From NCBI RefSeq assembly GCF_900090045.1, contig NC_041777.1, positions 310,001 to 374,000 of the forward strand: 64,000 nt of DNA, in the 5' to 3' direction. A model generated the notes under the pieces. It was not told where the DNA came from, searched no databases, and saw only the letters and a list, made by a program, of their open reading frames with translations. This document shows positions 49,971 through 62,422 of the stretch, piece by piece. The stretch's first letter is position 1. Every line of letters starts with the position of its first letter. The position numbers were made by a program, and so were the translations under genes. Source of the DNA: Plasmodium malariae (taxonomy: Eukaryota; Apicomplexa; Aconoidasida; Haemosporida; Plasmodiidae).

Positions 49971-50042
49971 GCACACAGATATTCCTATACACACATATAT
50001 ATATACCCATATAACCTATTTAAAATACCCTGTCACTTCAAA

Positions 50043-50456
50043 ATGAATTTCAAAAGATTTATATCCTCCATATTTATAATTTTCATTTTATACACTGTAG
50101 TCGATATAATTGTAGAAGCATCAGATACAACTGATAAGACCAAACAAACTACAGGGAAAGTACCTATTACCACTATGGGAAGTAGCAATGAAAACAATGC
50201 TATTAAGAAAGATGCAGACACAACAACACCTATGGACACTGAAAAAGCTTTAAGTGAAATTAAAAATATATCAGAGACCTTAAATAAAAAAACATCATCT
50301 AACACAGGTATAATTATCAGCACCGCATTAATTAACATGGTCCTGTTAGTTTTATTGTCTGCATTTATTGGTTATACAACAAAAAAAATAGGTATTAGTG
50401 AGGATTTTCCAAGCGAAGTAGATGATAAAGATGTGGGTAAACCAACAAAAGCTTAA
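50043..50456 (+). CDS. Pfs16-type sexual-stage membrane protein
   Basis: Small intronless gene of 137 residues, orthologous in layout to P. falciparum Pfs16, an early gametocyte protein of the parasitophorous vacuole membrane used as a marker of sexual commitment. It has an N-terminal signal sequence (about 1-26, FISSIFIIFILYTVV), a short Thr/Lys/Asn-rich lumenal region, the segment EIKNISETLNKKTSSNTGII resembling the Pfs16 pre-membrane stretch, one membrane span (about 89-110, STALINMVLLVLLSAFIG), and a short acidic tail. P. falciparum Pfs16 is about 20 residues longer, mostly in the low-complexity parts. Position between V-ATPase B and glyoxalase II matches synteny. ETRAMP proteins share this architecture and are the main alternative, but sequence and position favour Pfs16. 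Confidence 0.9.
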   Translation: MNFKRFISSIFIIFILYTVVDIIVEASDTTDKTKQTTGKVPITTMGSSNENNAIKKDADTTTPMDTEKALSEIKNISETLNKKTSSNTGIIISTALINMVLLVLLSAFIGYTTKKIGISEDFPSEVDDKDVGKPTKA

Positions 50457-50956
50457 TAGTATTGTAAGGGGAGATATTTTATAAAAGTGTTTGGAAAAAA
50501 AAAAAAAAAAGGATAAGTAAATCGAAGAAGTATTTTTTTTAAATTTATGAACACTTTATAATAAATTTACACATTTACAAGTTCATATTGGTATGCATAT
50601 ATTTACATATAAAAACGTAGTCACGTGAAGCCTCCTACACCTCAAGAGTATCGAGGGAATAGAAGTTTTAACCCCTTTAAATATGTATACACACCCAACT
50701 TTTTTCCTTTTTTTTTCCTTTTATTCCCGCTATTCGTTATATTTCTTTTATTTCTATTATTCCTTTTATTTATTTTATTTTATTCTATTCATTTTTTTTT
50801 TTTTTTTTTTCTTAAATTTTTTAAAAATACCCACATTTTACGTCAAACGAGTAAAGAACGTGTCGCTTACTGGTTAGCATGAACAGACATTCGAAATATA
50901 TTCTCTTTTTTTTTTTTTAATGTAAGCATATGTATATGTATATATATATATATATG

Positions 50957-50994
<38 letters not shown>

Positions 50995-52350
50995 GTTGGT
51001 ACATATATGCTCATCCCTAAGCTCGTTGATATACCATGACAAAGTTTCACACGTAAGTATATATTTACCGCTTTAAACAAACAGTAGGATAAATACACCT
51101 TTTCATTCTTTTAATTTTTATTGTACTGTAACTAATTATATTATATATATATAATATGGGTTCATAATAATACGAAGACATGTATACATTAATATGCATA
51201 TTCCTTCGATGAAATATGGAAAAACCAAAAAAAACTCTAAACGAGCTACAAACTTAAAGAATAAAAATAAATGAACATAGCTACAGATAAGCACAATGAT
51301 AAAAAGCATACACTGTAGTAATCTTGAGAACACAACAAAATAGTACAGGGTAAGGCGCATATATAATAGCATATTAAAAGCATAATTTTCCTACAACTTT
51401 TGCTACCTCATATATATATACGTACATACACACATACATACATACATAAACCCTCATATATAAACATATATACATATGTCATATAGGAAACTTTATATCT
51501 GACATGCGCAGTCCTTCAATGTATGTATTATGCATATTAGCAAACATCCAAAAGAGGAAAATTTATGAAACATTTTTAATAAAAAAAAAATAATAATCAT
51601 AAATAAAAAATAAATAAAAAACATAAAAATAAAAATAGAAATAAATATAAATATAAACATCAACATAAACATAAACATCAACATAAACATAAACATCAAC
51701 ATAAACATAAACATAAACATAAACATCAACATAAACATCAACATAAACATAAACATAAACATAAACATCAACATAAACATAAACATAAACATAAATAAAA
51801 GTACTTAAAAAGAATGTACTTTATATAATAAAAACAAATTGTATTTCTTGTATTTTCTTGGGAAATTTTTTTTTTTTTTTTTTTCGTTTTTACCCGTAAA
51901 TAGAGTTCATAAAAGGAATGTACTATTAATACGACTGTACTTAATATTGTAGTATGATACATTGATTCATACACTATGGGGTTGATATAAGTACATCCGC
52001 ATTCAGTATACGTGTATATAATACCTGAATCTACAATTAAATATGCATTTTTATAAATATTTAAGATTTGTTTTCGTAAAATAACAAAGGTTTAATTGAA
52101 ATGTATTTTCCTTATTTTATTTTATTTTATTTTTTTTCATTTTGGTTTTTCATGCTTTATTATATATATAAATAAACTATTTTTTAAATGCTAAAATTAT
52201 AGAATTGTAAATTTTTAAAATTCTAAAAAAAAATTAAAAGAACAGGTACATAAATACAAAGCAACTCCTTTTTAGGTGTTATATTTACAATTTTTTTTTT
52301 TTTTTTCTTTGTTTTCCACTTCCGCCCTTTTTATTTTTACCTTTGATAAC
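50457..52350. other. intergenic between Pfs16-type gene and glyoxalase II
   Basis: 1.9 kb between tandem genes. It holds poly-T and TA runs and the hexamer array at 51640-51795. Short fragments with splice-like ends occur: ATGACAAAGTTTCAC followed by GTAAGT near 51037-51056, and MKYGKTKKNSKRATNLKNK from 51211. I cannot link them into a gene, though a small gene could be hidden here. Confidence 0.45.
51640..51795. repeat. CATAAA/CATCAA hexamer array
   Basis: About 25 hexamers alternating CATAAA and CATCAA. The Met/Phe/Leu minus-strand frame is an artefact of it. Confidence 0.85.
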
Positions 52351-55005
52351 ATGAAGGTATACATACTGATGTAGCCATATATATACAAATACGTCTGTAT
52401 GTATGTATGTATATAAATATTTACATATATATACTTCCGTAACAATATACATTTGTTAGATGTAAAGCACACTAATTTTGTTATATGCATAATATCAAGA
52501 TTGCAGAATAAGAAAAACTAAGTAATTTGTGTTTTCCATTTACAGTCATATTTTTGAAAAACATATACAAGATATACATGGACATATATATATACCTATA
52601 TATGTATATATATGCATATCCATTGTTACATGTATTTTTCGTTTCATTTAATTTTGCACTTTGCGGAATAAACACAAAATCGCATAGCCATCTACAATAA
52701 TAATAAAACTGGAATAGAAAAAAGACGAGAAATAAAACTATCAAGAGACAAATAATAATTTTAATAGATTGTAAATGTCTTGATAGTACTGTTGTGGATA
52801 ACTACAACTTGAGTTATCTCTTTTTTATATAACTTTTTTTTTTTTTTTATTTGATTTCAGGCAAGTGCACAAGTGCTTGTTATACCTTCGTTACACGATA
52901 ACTTTGCATACGTAGTAATTGATGAGTAATATAATAAGAAAAAAGGAAACGATAAACTTATATAACGCTTGCTAAAGGGATACACGTATTTATATATATA
53001 TATATATATATATATACATTTATATCTGTGTATGCATGGGTGTATCCATCTATCTGTATATATATATATATATATACATTTATATCTGTGTATGCATGGG
53101 TGTATCCATCTATCTGTATATATATATATATATATATACATTTATATCTGTGTATGCATGGGTGTATCCATCTATCTGTATATATATATATAAATATATA
53201 CATTTATATCTGTGTATGCATGGGTGTATCCATCTATCTGTATATATATATATATATATACATATATAAGTCTATGCGCGCATACCTGAGGGTGCCTATG
53301 TTCATAAAAAAGTAAATAACATTAATTTTTCATATCTGCAGAAAAACGAAAAAGGCAGCATGCGTTGACCCCGTAGAGCCAGAAAAAGTGCGGACAACTT
53401 CCTAACATATATTTAGTTTTTATATTTTAATTTTTACCTTTCAATTTATAATTTTTACTTTTCAATTTGTAATTTTTACTTTTCAATTTGTAATTTTTAC
53501 TTTTCAATTTGTAATTTTTACTTTTCAATATATAATATTTTTTTTTTATTTTTTTACATCCTTTCCTAAAATTTTGTTTTCCCCTTCTTTGCACCTACAC
53601 ATTTCAGATTCTAAGGAAGATAGAACATCTAGGTGTGGACTTAGAATATGTTTTATGCACACATCATCATTATGATCATTCAGGTAAAATAGAAAAACTG
53701 GGTGAACTGAATATTTGTATATGCACAAAATGTAGCTATATATATATATATATATATATGATATACAGATATATATAGATATACAGATATATATAGATAT
53801 ATATAGATATATAGATATATATAGATATATATAGATAAATGTTAAAAAACAAAACATTCCTTTTTATTATTTATTAATTTTTACCCATATTTATGATATT
53901 CTTTATTATCGCCCATTTCATACCTTCCTCACTTTGGTATTTTTCTGCTCACATATTATTTCTCTTTGCGCGTATATCACATTATCTTTTCCCATTCATC
54001 AAAGGGGGGAATATAAGAATGAAGGAGCTAAGGAAAAAAATAAAAGTCGTTGGGTCGGCCTACGAAGCAACGCCTGGTGTTAGTGAAAAGGTTTACGACA
54101 GTCAAATTATCCGTCTAGGTAATTATAAAAAAAAAAAAAAAAAAAATAGAAAAAGGAAAAGAAATTCCCATTTAAATTATTAACTGATGAGTAAATAGAC
54201 AATATACGAACTGATATAACACCATTTTGGGAGCACATCAAAGTAAAGATTGCTCAATGAAGGATGCAACTTCTGGAAGGGGAAAAAAAAAAAAAAAGGA
54301 AATAAAAGGAAAAAAGAAAATATACCATTTTTTTCTTTTTTTTCAGGGGATTTATGTATAAAAGCTATACACGCACCATGTCATACCAGGGGTCATATTA
54401 TGTACTATGTGTATAGAACTGATGAAAACAAGAACGAAGATTATAATTATGATCCTATTTTATTTACTGGAGATACATTATTTATAGCTGGGTGTGGTCG
54501 GTTCTTTGAAGGTAGTGCAAGAGAGATGTTTAAGAACATAGAAAAAGTGAAAACGTTAAGAAAGGAAACGTTAATATATTGCGGTCATGAGTACACCCTG
54601 AACAATTTAAGGTACACATGACGAATTTAAAAAAAATAAATAAAATATTAAAAAATAAGCAAAAAAATAAATAAAATATTAAAAAATAAGCAAAAAAATA
54701 AATTAATAAATTACAAAATAAATACAAAATAAATACAAAATAAATACAAAATAAATTACAAAATAAATACAAAATAAATTACAAAATAAATACAAAATAA
54801 ATTACAAAATAAATTACAAAATAAATTACAAAATAATAAAATAAAACCTGTGACATTAGAAATATTGGTGCAACAAAAATGCCATCACTGTACGTACAAG
54901 TTTGATTTCCATTTTTGTTGTTCAGTTTTTGTTTTTACAAAATGATGGCTTTCTCTTCGGAAATTTTTTAAACTCAGCTGATGTGTACATATGTATACAT
55001 TTATC

Positions 55006-55043
<38 letters not shown>

Positions 55044-55325
55044 CATATGTTTTACATCGTTCATTTGTGTTATCACTGCTGTATACAAAATGCACCAAAT
55101 TACAGGTTTGCCTTGAGCATTGAGAAGGATAATGAACACATGATAAATACAATGAAGGAGGTTGAGGAAAAAATTAAAAATAAAAATCATTCAGTTCCAT
55201 CGACAATTGAAAAGGAGAATTTAATAAACCCATTCTTTAGGACTCATCAATATACCAACAAATTTAACACAAATGACGAAATACAAATATTAGATAAATT
55301 GAGAGAATTAAAAAATGACTTCTAA
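52351..55325 (+). CDS. cGloII: cytosolic glyoxalase II (hydroxyacylglutathione hydrolase)
   Basis: Hydrolyses S-D-lactoylglutathione to D-lactate and glutathione, the second step of methylglyoxal detoxification in the cytosol. I reconstruct seven exons: 52351-52356, 52861-52925, 53342-53387, 53608-53683, 54005-54118, 54347-54611 and 55106-55325, giving 263 residues with all junctions in phase. Metallo-beta-lactamase ligands are complete: T57-H-H-H-Y-D-H63 (H58, H60, D62, H63), H115 in HAPCHTRGH, D145 in TGDTLF, and H183 in CGHEYT. The C-terminal substrate-binding helices include NPFFRTH. No extra targeting sequence is seen, in contrast to the apicoplast isoform. The two-codon first exon (ATGAAG/GTATAC) is inferred from length and phase; the other exons are firm. 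Introns 2, 3 and 6 are full of tandem repeats. Confidence 0.93.
53000..53262. repeat. 60-62 bp minisatellite in glyoxalase II intron 2
   Basis: Four copies of a unit containing CATTTATATCTGTGTATGCA then TGGGTGTATCCATCTATCTG, joined by TA runs. Copies begin near 53017, 53077, 53139 and 53201; the non-TA part is almost identical in all four. Confidence 0.9.
53438..53530. repeat. 21-bp TTTTTACTTTTCAATTTGTAA repeat, intron 3
   Basis: About four and a half direct copies inside intron 3 (53388-53607), T-rich on the coding strand. Confidence 0.85.
54625..54845. repeat. AAATAAATACAAAATAAATT repeats, intron 6
   Basis: A two-copy unit of about 30 bp (AAATAAATAAAATATTAAAA with AATAAGC) is followed by many 11-12 bp ACAAAATAAAT units inside intron 6 (54612-55105). 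Confidence 0.8.
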
Positions 55326-56077
55326 TATTTTTTGCACCAATAAAAAACACCATCAGTAAAACAGTAGCAATCATTTTAGTAACAATAACAGAAAATATAA
55401 AAAAAATTAAATCAAATCAAATAAAAAAAATCAAATCAAATCAAATAAATTAAATAAAATCAAATAAAAAAAATCAAATCAAATAAAAAAAATCAAATCA
55501 AATCAAATCAAATAGATTAAATAAAATAAAAAAAATCAAATCGAATAAAATAAATTAAATGAAATAAAAAAAATCAAATCAAATAAAATAAAAAAAATCA
55601 AATCAAAGCTTAAAATTTTTAAAGAAGTTTATTAAGAAAAATTGTTTGCTCATAAATGGTGTGTACCTTTTGTATTTATGCATACCCATGTGCTTACATA
55701 AAACTGTATATATGTTTATGTATATATGCATTGCACGTATATGTGCGTATATATATAGGTGCATGTCTATGTAACCATATCTATATGTTAACAACTCTTC
55801 CCCCTTTAAATATGACTGACACACACGCTTTAAGACTTAACAGAGTAGTATGCATGAATGACTACCTGTATTTTTTGTAAGTCAGATAGGGAAGACTATA
55901 AGTGGAAGGGAAAAAAAGAAAAAAAAAACGAAAAAAAAAAAGAAAAAGAAAAAAGAAAAAGAAAAAACACACATTTGTACAATAAGTCCATTTTAAAATA
56001 TAACAAAAATATTAGCAATTATGTGTAACAAATTGACTACACAAAAAAAGGAGTATTTTTTAAAAATAGAACATCAT
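55326..56077. other. convergent spacer with AAATC repeats
   Basis: Spacer between the 3' ends of glyoxalase II (+) and the NYN gene (-). 55400-55605 is a run of AAATC and AAATA pentamers separated by short poly-A; 55910-55970 is another purine-only block. No gene seen. Confidence 0.65.
55400..55605. repeat. AAATC/AAATA pentamer repeat
   Basis: Irregular pentamer array, T-poor on the plus strand, between two convergent genes. Confidence 0.85.
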
Positions 56078-56273
56078 TTATGTAATTTTTTGAAATAAAG
56101 AATTTAAAATAAATTTCAATGGTTTTTTTGTTAAATCCAAACAGAAACCTTTATTTTTGTCATAACTATGCTTTATAACGTAATATGATATAATATTTTT
56201 TATATCCTTGTGCGACTTGAGCTTTTCGACGTCCTTGAAATTGTCGTTTGATATAACACATCCTTCTGTGGGG

Positions 56274-56304
<31 letters not shown>

Positions 56305-59152
56305 GAAACTATGGAAAAGGGTAAAAAATATGTAGGAGTTGTAAAAGTAGGGAGCATGCATATTGGAAGCGCATAAATATGATATGCATAAAATGCGAGG
56401 AAAATAATTGGAGGGTAGACAAACAGGGAAATGCAAGTTCGTTGAGTGCGGCAAACAGCCATAATAAGCTGCTGACCGAAGGTGTGCTTTTTTTCCTCTC
56501 CATTTTTTAAAAATTTACTCAACTTTGCAGCATATAAATGAAGTTTCGCATATTCTGCACCAGAAACGTACTAAGTGTGCACCGTTACTTTTATTATTTT
56601 TTCAATTTTTTCAATTTTGACAATTTTGCCAATTTTGACAATTTTGCCAATTTTGACAATTTTGCCAGTTTTTTATTTTTTCAGTTTTCTGCTTTTTCTG
56701 CTTTTTCTGCTTTTTCTTCTTTTTCTACTCTTTCAATTTTTCCAATTTTTTTTTTAATTTTTTTTTTTATCTTTCCCACTTTGTTCATGCACTTACTTCT
56801 GTGCGCCGCGACCTCTAAAATGAGGACATCGTCGTAGGTCCTCCTGCGAACGATGTTCCCCTTACGACTGTGGTAAAACTTCTCGTTGCTTATTAGTACA
56901 ACATTTAACTTTATTAAGTTTTCAAGATAGGAATAATTGAACAGCTTTTTATTTCCTAAAAAGAATTCATCCCCTTTTTGAGTCACAGAATTTAAGACTA
57001 TTAAAATATCTTCTGCATTTTTTTTTTTAAAAAATAAATATATTTCTTGTAACAAATAGCAGTCATATACTACTGTTGCATTGTCATTACAACTAAATGA
57101 ATTGGACAAAATTGTACTATTATTTATTACTCTGGCACAAACATTTGCCCCGTCGATTATAATACTTCTAAACTTAAAACCTTCCATGGGTATTATATCA
57201 AACCCATCACGAATACGAATTAGATAAGAATAACAGTAATTATAAAAATCTTTTTTAGTATTATTATAACCATAAAAAAAATTTACTTTATTCATGTCTT
57301 TTATATTAAAACTTGATAAGCCACCACTACTTAGCAATGAAGTAATATTTAATATCTCCTTCGGTATACATATAGATTTCCCCTTCTCCGAAAAATAATT
57401 ATCAACCATTGGGTTCTCTTTTTTTGTATTTGCTACGTCACAATTCAACATTCCTACTTTTTTACTCACCTCAACGGTGCCAAGATGGGCGGACTTGGGA
57501 GAGTCCAAATCATTTGTTGAACAGTATGCATTGACAATTCGGCTAATGGCAGAGTCTGATGTCGTTCTTATTATAGCACTTCTTTTCCAGCCTCTGTATC
57601 TCTCATCATCACGATTACACGTTTTGCCATAACTTTCCATTTTACCATGATTGACCATTTTACCAAGACTGCCCATTTTACCATTATTGTCCATTCTATC
57701 ATTATTGCCCATTTTACCATTACTGTCCATTCTATCATTATTGCCCATTTTACCATTACTGTCCATTCTATCATTATTGCCCATTTTACCATTACTGTCC
57801 ATTCTATCATTATTGCCCATTTTACCATTACTGTCCATTCTATCATTACTGTCCATTCTATCATTATTGCCCATTCTATCATTACTGCCCATTTCATCAG
57901 ACGAACTCAAATGAAGCCTATCTTTCAGCAACAAAGCCTTATATGGTTGTTCTTTGTACAGAATGTCATAACACATTTTTCTATCCTTCTTTATATAATC
58001 TTCATTATTTATAAAAATGGTCTCTTCTGTTCTCAGTTCATTCATTATCTCAAAATTCTTTTGTTCTAAAGAAAGCCTATCATCACTGTTGTTATGATAA
58101 TTACTTATGTTATATCTTACTCTCCCTGTTTCTTCGAAAACATTCGTTCCTTTACTTTTTTCACTCACACAACAATCTTCTCTTTTTGATTCATCCTTCT
58201 TTTTATAGTACCACTGTTTGGCTTCGCAACTTTTTACTCCTCCCTTTTTCCGTCCACCACTGTATAATAACAAATGGTCATTGTCTTTTCCGCATCTCCT
58301 ACTATTAAGGCCACTAGTACAGCTACAATTAAGACCATTAGTACGGACACATGTATGGGCACTATTCCTATCACCGTCATTATCATTGTTTAATTTACTA
58401 TCATCCCTTTTGTTGATGTTCTTATGATCATCTCTTGCTTCAGCTGCAGTACCCCCATGGGTATCCTTCGCAGTACCTACCACTGTTCTACAGCCACTAT
58501 TATCTGCGTATATGTCCAGGCCTTCAAACAAAATATTGTCATCGTTTTTGTAAAAGCCACAAGAAAAGTTCATATCAAATTCTACGGAATAATATTTCAT
58601 TTTCATTTTTTTAAAATTTAAATATAGAGTATTACTATCCCCTTGTAAAAATTTATAATCTAAAACATCGCACAACGTATGAACGACATCATCTACTCCT
58701 TTCTCCATTCTTTCGTTGGTATTATTATTACCGCTACGACTACTACTATGACTACGACTATTCATCTTCTTATCCTTCTCTATGTCCTCATTGTGCAAAC
58801 TAAAGAGCTCGTCTATTAAGCATATCAGATCCTTATAAATCTCGTAAAAGTTTACATCAATTTCAAAATTATCAATATTATTATAAAAATATAATTCATA
58901 GTATAACATCACAACGTTATACATATTTTTGTTAAATAAAGTAGTATACTTATTTCCAATTTTTTTCCAGGATTTTTTTTTTTTTACTTTTGATAAACTT
59001 CCATATATTAATTTAATGTCTGATGGAAATACTACATTCTTCACCTCCTTCTTGTTTATTCCACCCTCTTCTTTTCGAACCCCCTCATGTCGTTGTTGTT
59101 GCTTCGGCTGCTGCTGCTGTTGTTCATCATCTTCTTTTTTGATGCCACTCAT
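56078..59152 (-). CDS. NYN-domain RNase, Zc3h12a/Regnase-like
   Basis: Two exons, 59152-56797 and 56265-56078, joined in phase 1 (donor GTAAGT, acceptor CCCCACAG), give 847 residues. The C-terminal domain is a PIN/NYN nuclease of the Zc3h12a type: IIIDGANVC with D667, RRRTYDD with D774 and D775, and, supplied by exon 2, CVISNDNFKD with D793 and D797. These correspond to the acidic metal-binding tetrad of human MCPIP1/Regnase-1, so the enzyme is probably an active endoribonuclease. I see no CCCH zinc finger after the domain; the chain ends about 50 residues later (LNSLFQKIT). The N-terminal two thirds are Asn/Asp/Lys-rich with a tandem repeat (about 415-505) and no motif I recognise. RNA targets are unknown. 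Start is the first ATG (MSGIKKEDDEQQ), preceded by stops. Confidence 0.88.
56600..56760. repeat. CAATTTTGACAATTTTGC repeat in NYN intron
   Basis: Inside the single intron of the NYN gene (56266-56796): 18-bp CAATTTTGCCAATTTTGA units, then TTTTCTGC units and poly-T. Confidence 0.8.
57645..57890 (-). repeat. Met-(Gly/Asp)-(Asn/Ser)-Asn-Asp-Arg repeat in NYN protein
   Basis: Tandem 18-bp units, mostly alternating as 36-bp pairs, encode hexapeptides MGNNDR and MDSNGK/MDSNDR. About 14 units, in frame, in the linker before the nuclease domain. Confidence 0.9.
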
Positions 59153-59804
59153 TTTGATTAAATTTTGTTCACTTGACCCCTTTGGTTTTGTTCTTACCCT
59201 CTCTTACACTTCTCTTAACGCTGTTCCGTTTCCCCCCTTTTTTTTTTTTTTTTTTTTCTGTCAAATTAGCAGCCCATTCCACTTTTTTACTTTATTTTTC
59301 GCATCCTATATTATTCCCTTTATTTCTTGAAATTTTACCCACATTTCAAAAATATATACATATATTTATACAAATATTTAAAAAAATATTTATATATCCA
59401 TGTATACATCCATGTATACATCCATATATACATACATTTTTATATATACATATTATACATATATATATACATATTATACATATATATATACATATTATAC
59501 ATATATATATACATATTATACATATATATATATATATAAATATATATATACATACACTTTTATATATACATATTATACATATATATGTTTTTTTTTTTAT
59601 TAATTCGGTTTTACTATTTTCACGTTTATACTTACATTTAATATCATACTGCTCTTTTCCATCCTCTTTTATTATTTTTTTTCTCCTGCTTCAAATTTGC
59701 ACTGCCATCAATTGCAGTTTTATAATTCGTAATTTCAACTACATAATTTTTGTAGCATTGTTTTTACACTGTTCCTCCTAAAATTTTGTTTTTCTTTGCT
59801 TTAT

Positions 59805-60110
59805 CAGGTTTATATGTTTACCTGTTTATATGTTTACCTGTTTATGTGTTTACCTGTTTATGTGTTTACCTGTTTATGTGTTTACCTGTTTATGTGTTTA
59901 CCTGTTTATGTATTTACCTGTTTATATGTTTACCTGTTTATATACTTACCTGTTTATATACATACCTGTTTATATGTTTACCCGTTTATATGTTTATCTA
60001 TTTGTCTGTTTATTTATATATTTGTTTTTACATTTATTTATTTATATATTTATTTATATATTTATTTGTATATTTATTTGTATATTTATTTGTATATTTA
60101 TTTGTATATA
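59805..60110. repeat. 16-bp TGTTTACCTGTTTATG repeat
   Basis: About ten to twelve copies of the 16-bp unit, grading into 12-bp TATTTATTTGTA units toward 60110. The overlapping Cys/Leu/Tyr/Val frames are artefacts. Confidence 0.85.
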
Positions 60111-60896
60111 TATATGTTTTTTTTTTTTTCTGGTATTTGCAATATTAGTAATTAATTCATTCATCATTTCCATCTTTCGTCAGCATTTTTAATAGAATAA
60201 ATTCTTTATCTTTTTTCCTTTAGTTTTCATAATCATTTCATTTCTGCTTCTTATTTATGGGGGATTATGCTTGAACCTATTATTTTGCTTCATTTTGCTT
60301 TATTTTATTTATTTTTTTTTTTTATCTTCAAATAGCTTTTCCCCCGCAACGTCTTATTTTTCATCCTAAATTAAAAAATTTTTTCCTCTTCATTTTTGGT
60401 TATATAATTTTAATTTCACTTAATGTTAATTATACTTGTTGCTTATTCTTTTTATTTTTGATGTTCTCCCACCTATTTTTATTAAAAACATTGTATGTGT
60501 CTTTCTGTTGCACAATCATTTATCTTCTTTTCCCTCATTTCATTTTTTGCACTCTTGAGTTCAGACTTGTTCTCTTTTTACCATGTATATTATCTTTCAA
60601 TTTTTTAGTGCCATTTTGAGTTAATGGAACATTTTATTTTTTTTTTATTTTTTTTGGAATCTTTTATTTAATTCTTCTGTTTCATCATTTTTATATGGAA
60701 AAAATGTTCGTTTTATTTCATATGCAAGTAACAATTCAATTCATTTTTTTTTTTTTTTTTTTTTTTTTCTCATTTATTCAAACTTTTTCCTTAAAGGTGT
60801 GTGCGATTTACGTCTTTTTTGCTTAATTCCTTATTTTATCAGAAAAGAATACAAAGAAAAAAAATAATTTTGGAACAGGGCGAAAACCATTCCTTT

Positions 60897-62230
60897 AGGG
60901 TAGACCCATGAAGCTATTTTGAGCAGCTGCAGTTCTGTTCAGTCGAGTTATTACGAATGAAATACATAGATATAAATCAATAAATAGATACATGTAAATG
61001 TATGTACGTATGTGCGTATAATACGACCGCGTTTTTCTCTTTAAAGTGTGAGTCCTCGGGAACGCATTATTTTCAGCCCGTCCCTCCTTTCCTGGCTTTG
61101 TTATAATAAAAATTTAAAACATTTATTTTGCTATCAGTGTGTTTAATTTAATTTTTCCTTGTATATATATATATATATACTCATAACTGCCTTTCTGTTG
61201 CAGTACTTATATAACTATTGCGAACAAAAATCGTTTTTATAATATCATATTTCGTTACAGTTTATCATCGCGAATGTTTTTATTCCACTAAAAAATTAAA
61301 ATATTTTATTTTTTTCTTAACACTTTTTGATATTCCATGTTTTCTTTTACTACTCATTATGAATTCTTATAATTGTTTAATTATTAATGTAGGCGCAATA
61401 ACAATTAATTTTTTGAAACAAAAAAAAAAAAAAAAAAAAAAAAACATGTTAAGGAAAGGCCTTTATACACATCTTTCACCGTTACACATAATATATGCTT
61501 GTAACATACCTGATGAGAAATACTCTAAAAAAAAAGTTCAATTCAACATGGTTTTGTTGTAACATCTTTTTTTATTTTTATATAAAACTATGTCAGTCCT
61601 TTTTAAAAAACTTATTTTTTCAGAGCATAATTTGTTTTTGTTTTTTTTCTTTAAAAGATGATGCAGTGCTTAACTCACCGAACCGACTCCTTTCTTGATT
61701 GATAGTATCCTTAATTGGACAAAAATAAATTATATAAATCGATCATTAACATTTAGAAATTATTGTTTGTACAAAAATATAAGTACGATATTTCAATTAT
61801 GCAAATGCTTTCTTAAGTTGTATTTTTGACTTACTGTTACTTTGTAAAATGTACACACTTTACAATAACTTGAAGTGGCAATAATACATTCAAGTATTAC
61901 GAAGACATTTCGAAAACTAAGAAACACACAAAAAAAAAAAAAAAAAAAAAAAATTATGACTGTACATATTTTTAAGGAAAAATTGCCTTAATCTTATTGG
62001 CCACTTTTATTTCTCCTGTACAGGTCATAAAAAAATAATAAATATGTAATAATAGTAACCTCTATAAAATTATTTTACATAATAAAATGTAAATACAACT
62101 GTTGATACATTTATGTGAGGAAATGCATATATTTAAGTAGCTCTGGTAAATAGAAAATAAAAAAAAAAAAAGAAGAAAAACATGATACAGTTAAAGGAGG
62201 GTAATATTCCTAAAGGGAATTTCGATAACT
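60897..62230 (-). other. candidate small multi-exon gene, minus strand
   Basis: Several short coding-like stretches bordered by good splice sites: 61709-61679 (DTINQERSRF; acceptor TTAAG, donor GTGAGT), a mini-exon near 61527-61513 after a long pyrimidine tract with donor GTATGT, a stretch near 61285-61257 (TFAMINCNE), and 61100-60897, open for 60 or more codons (AENNAFPRTHTLKRKTRS, ending TAAAQNSFMGLP with a stop). Further upstream, MKKLSKFPLGILPSFNC begins near 62244, and an exon-like GEIKVANKIKAIFP follows a strong acceptor near 62025. I cannot assemble them into one frame with confidence. GC content is above the surroundings at 60890-60960 and 61030-61090. Confidence 0.3.
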
Positions 62231-62384
62231 TCTTCATAACCAAATGAGGAAACTGTTATAAGTATACACCCATACATACACATGAACATATGTATAGAAA
62301 TATATACACATATATATATATATATGTACATGCTACGGGAACAAAAAAAGAAAGGAACTATTAATTACAGGAAAGCTACCTTGT

Positions 62385-62422
<38 letters not shown>

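Larger units (their letters stand above)
45335..50042. other. long divergent spacer upstream of Pfs16-type gene
   Basis: 4.7 kb between the 5' ends of V-ATPase B (-) and the Pfs16-type gene (+). I see no coding frame that is not simple sequence. It contains several tandem repeats (46022-46230, 47055-47155, 48711-48880, 49845-49945) and a 21-base poly-T near 49618. It should carry the promoter of a strongly stage-regulated gametocyte gene. Confidence 0.6.

Noticed and set aside
51136..51372. Minus-strand 78-residue hydrophobic frame resembling a multi-span protein
   Set aside because: It is antisense to a Lys/Asn-rich stretch, and its start and splice context are poor; hydrophobic antisense frames are expected here.
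59173..60192. Chains of Tyr/Ile/His and Cys/Leu/Val-rich open frames
   Set aside because: They read through 16-bp and 20-bp tandem repeats in all frames and have no non-repetitive coding sequence.
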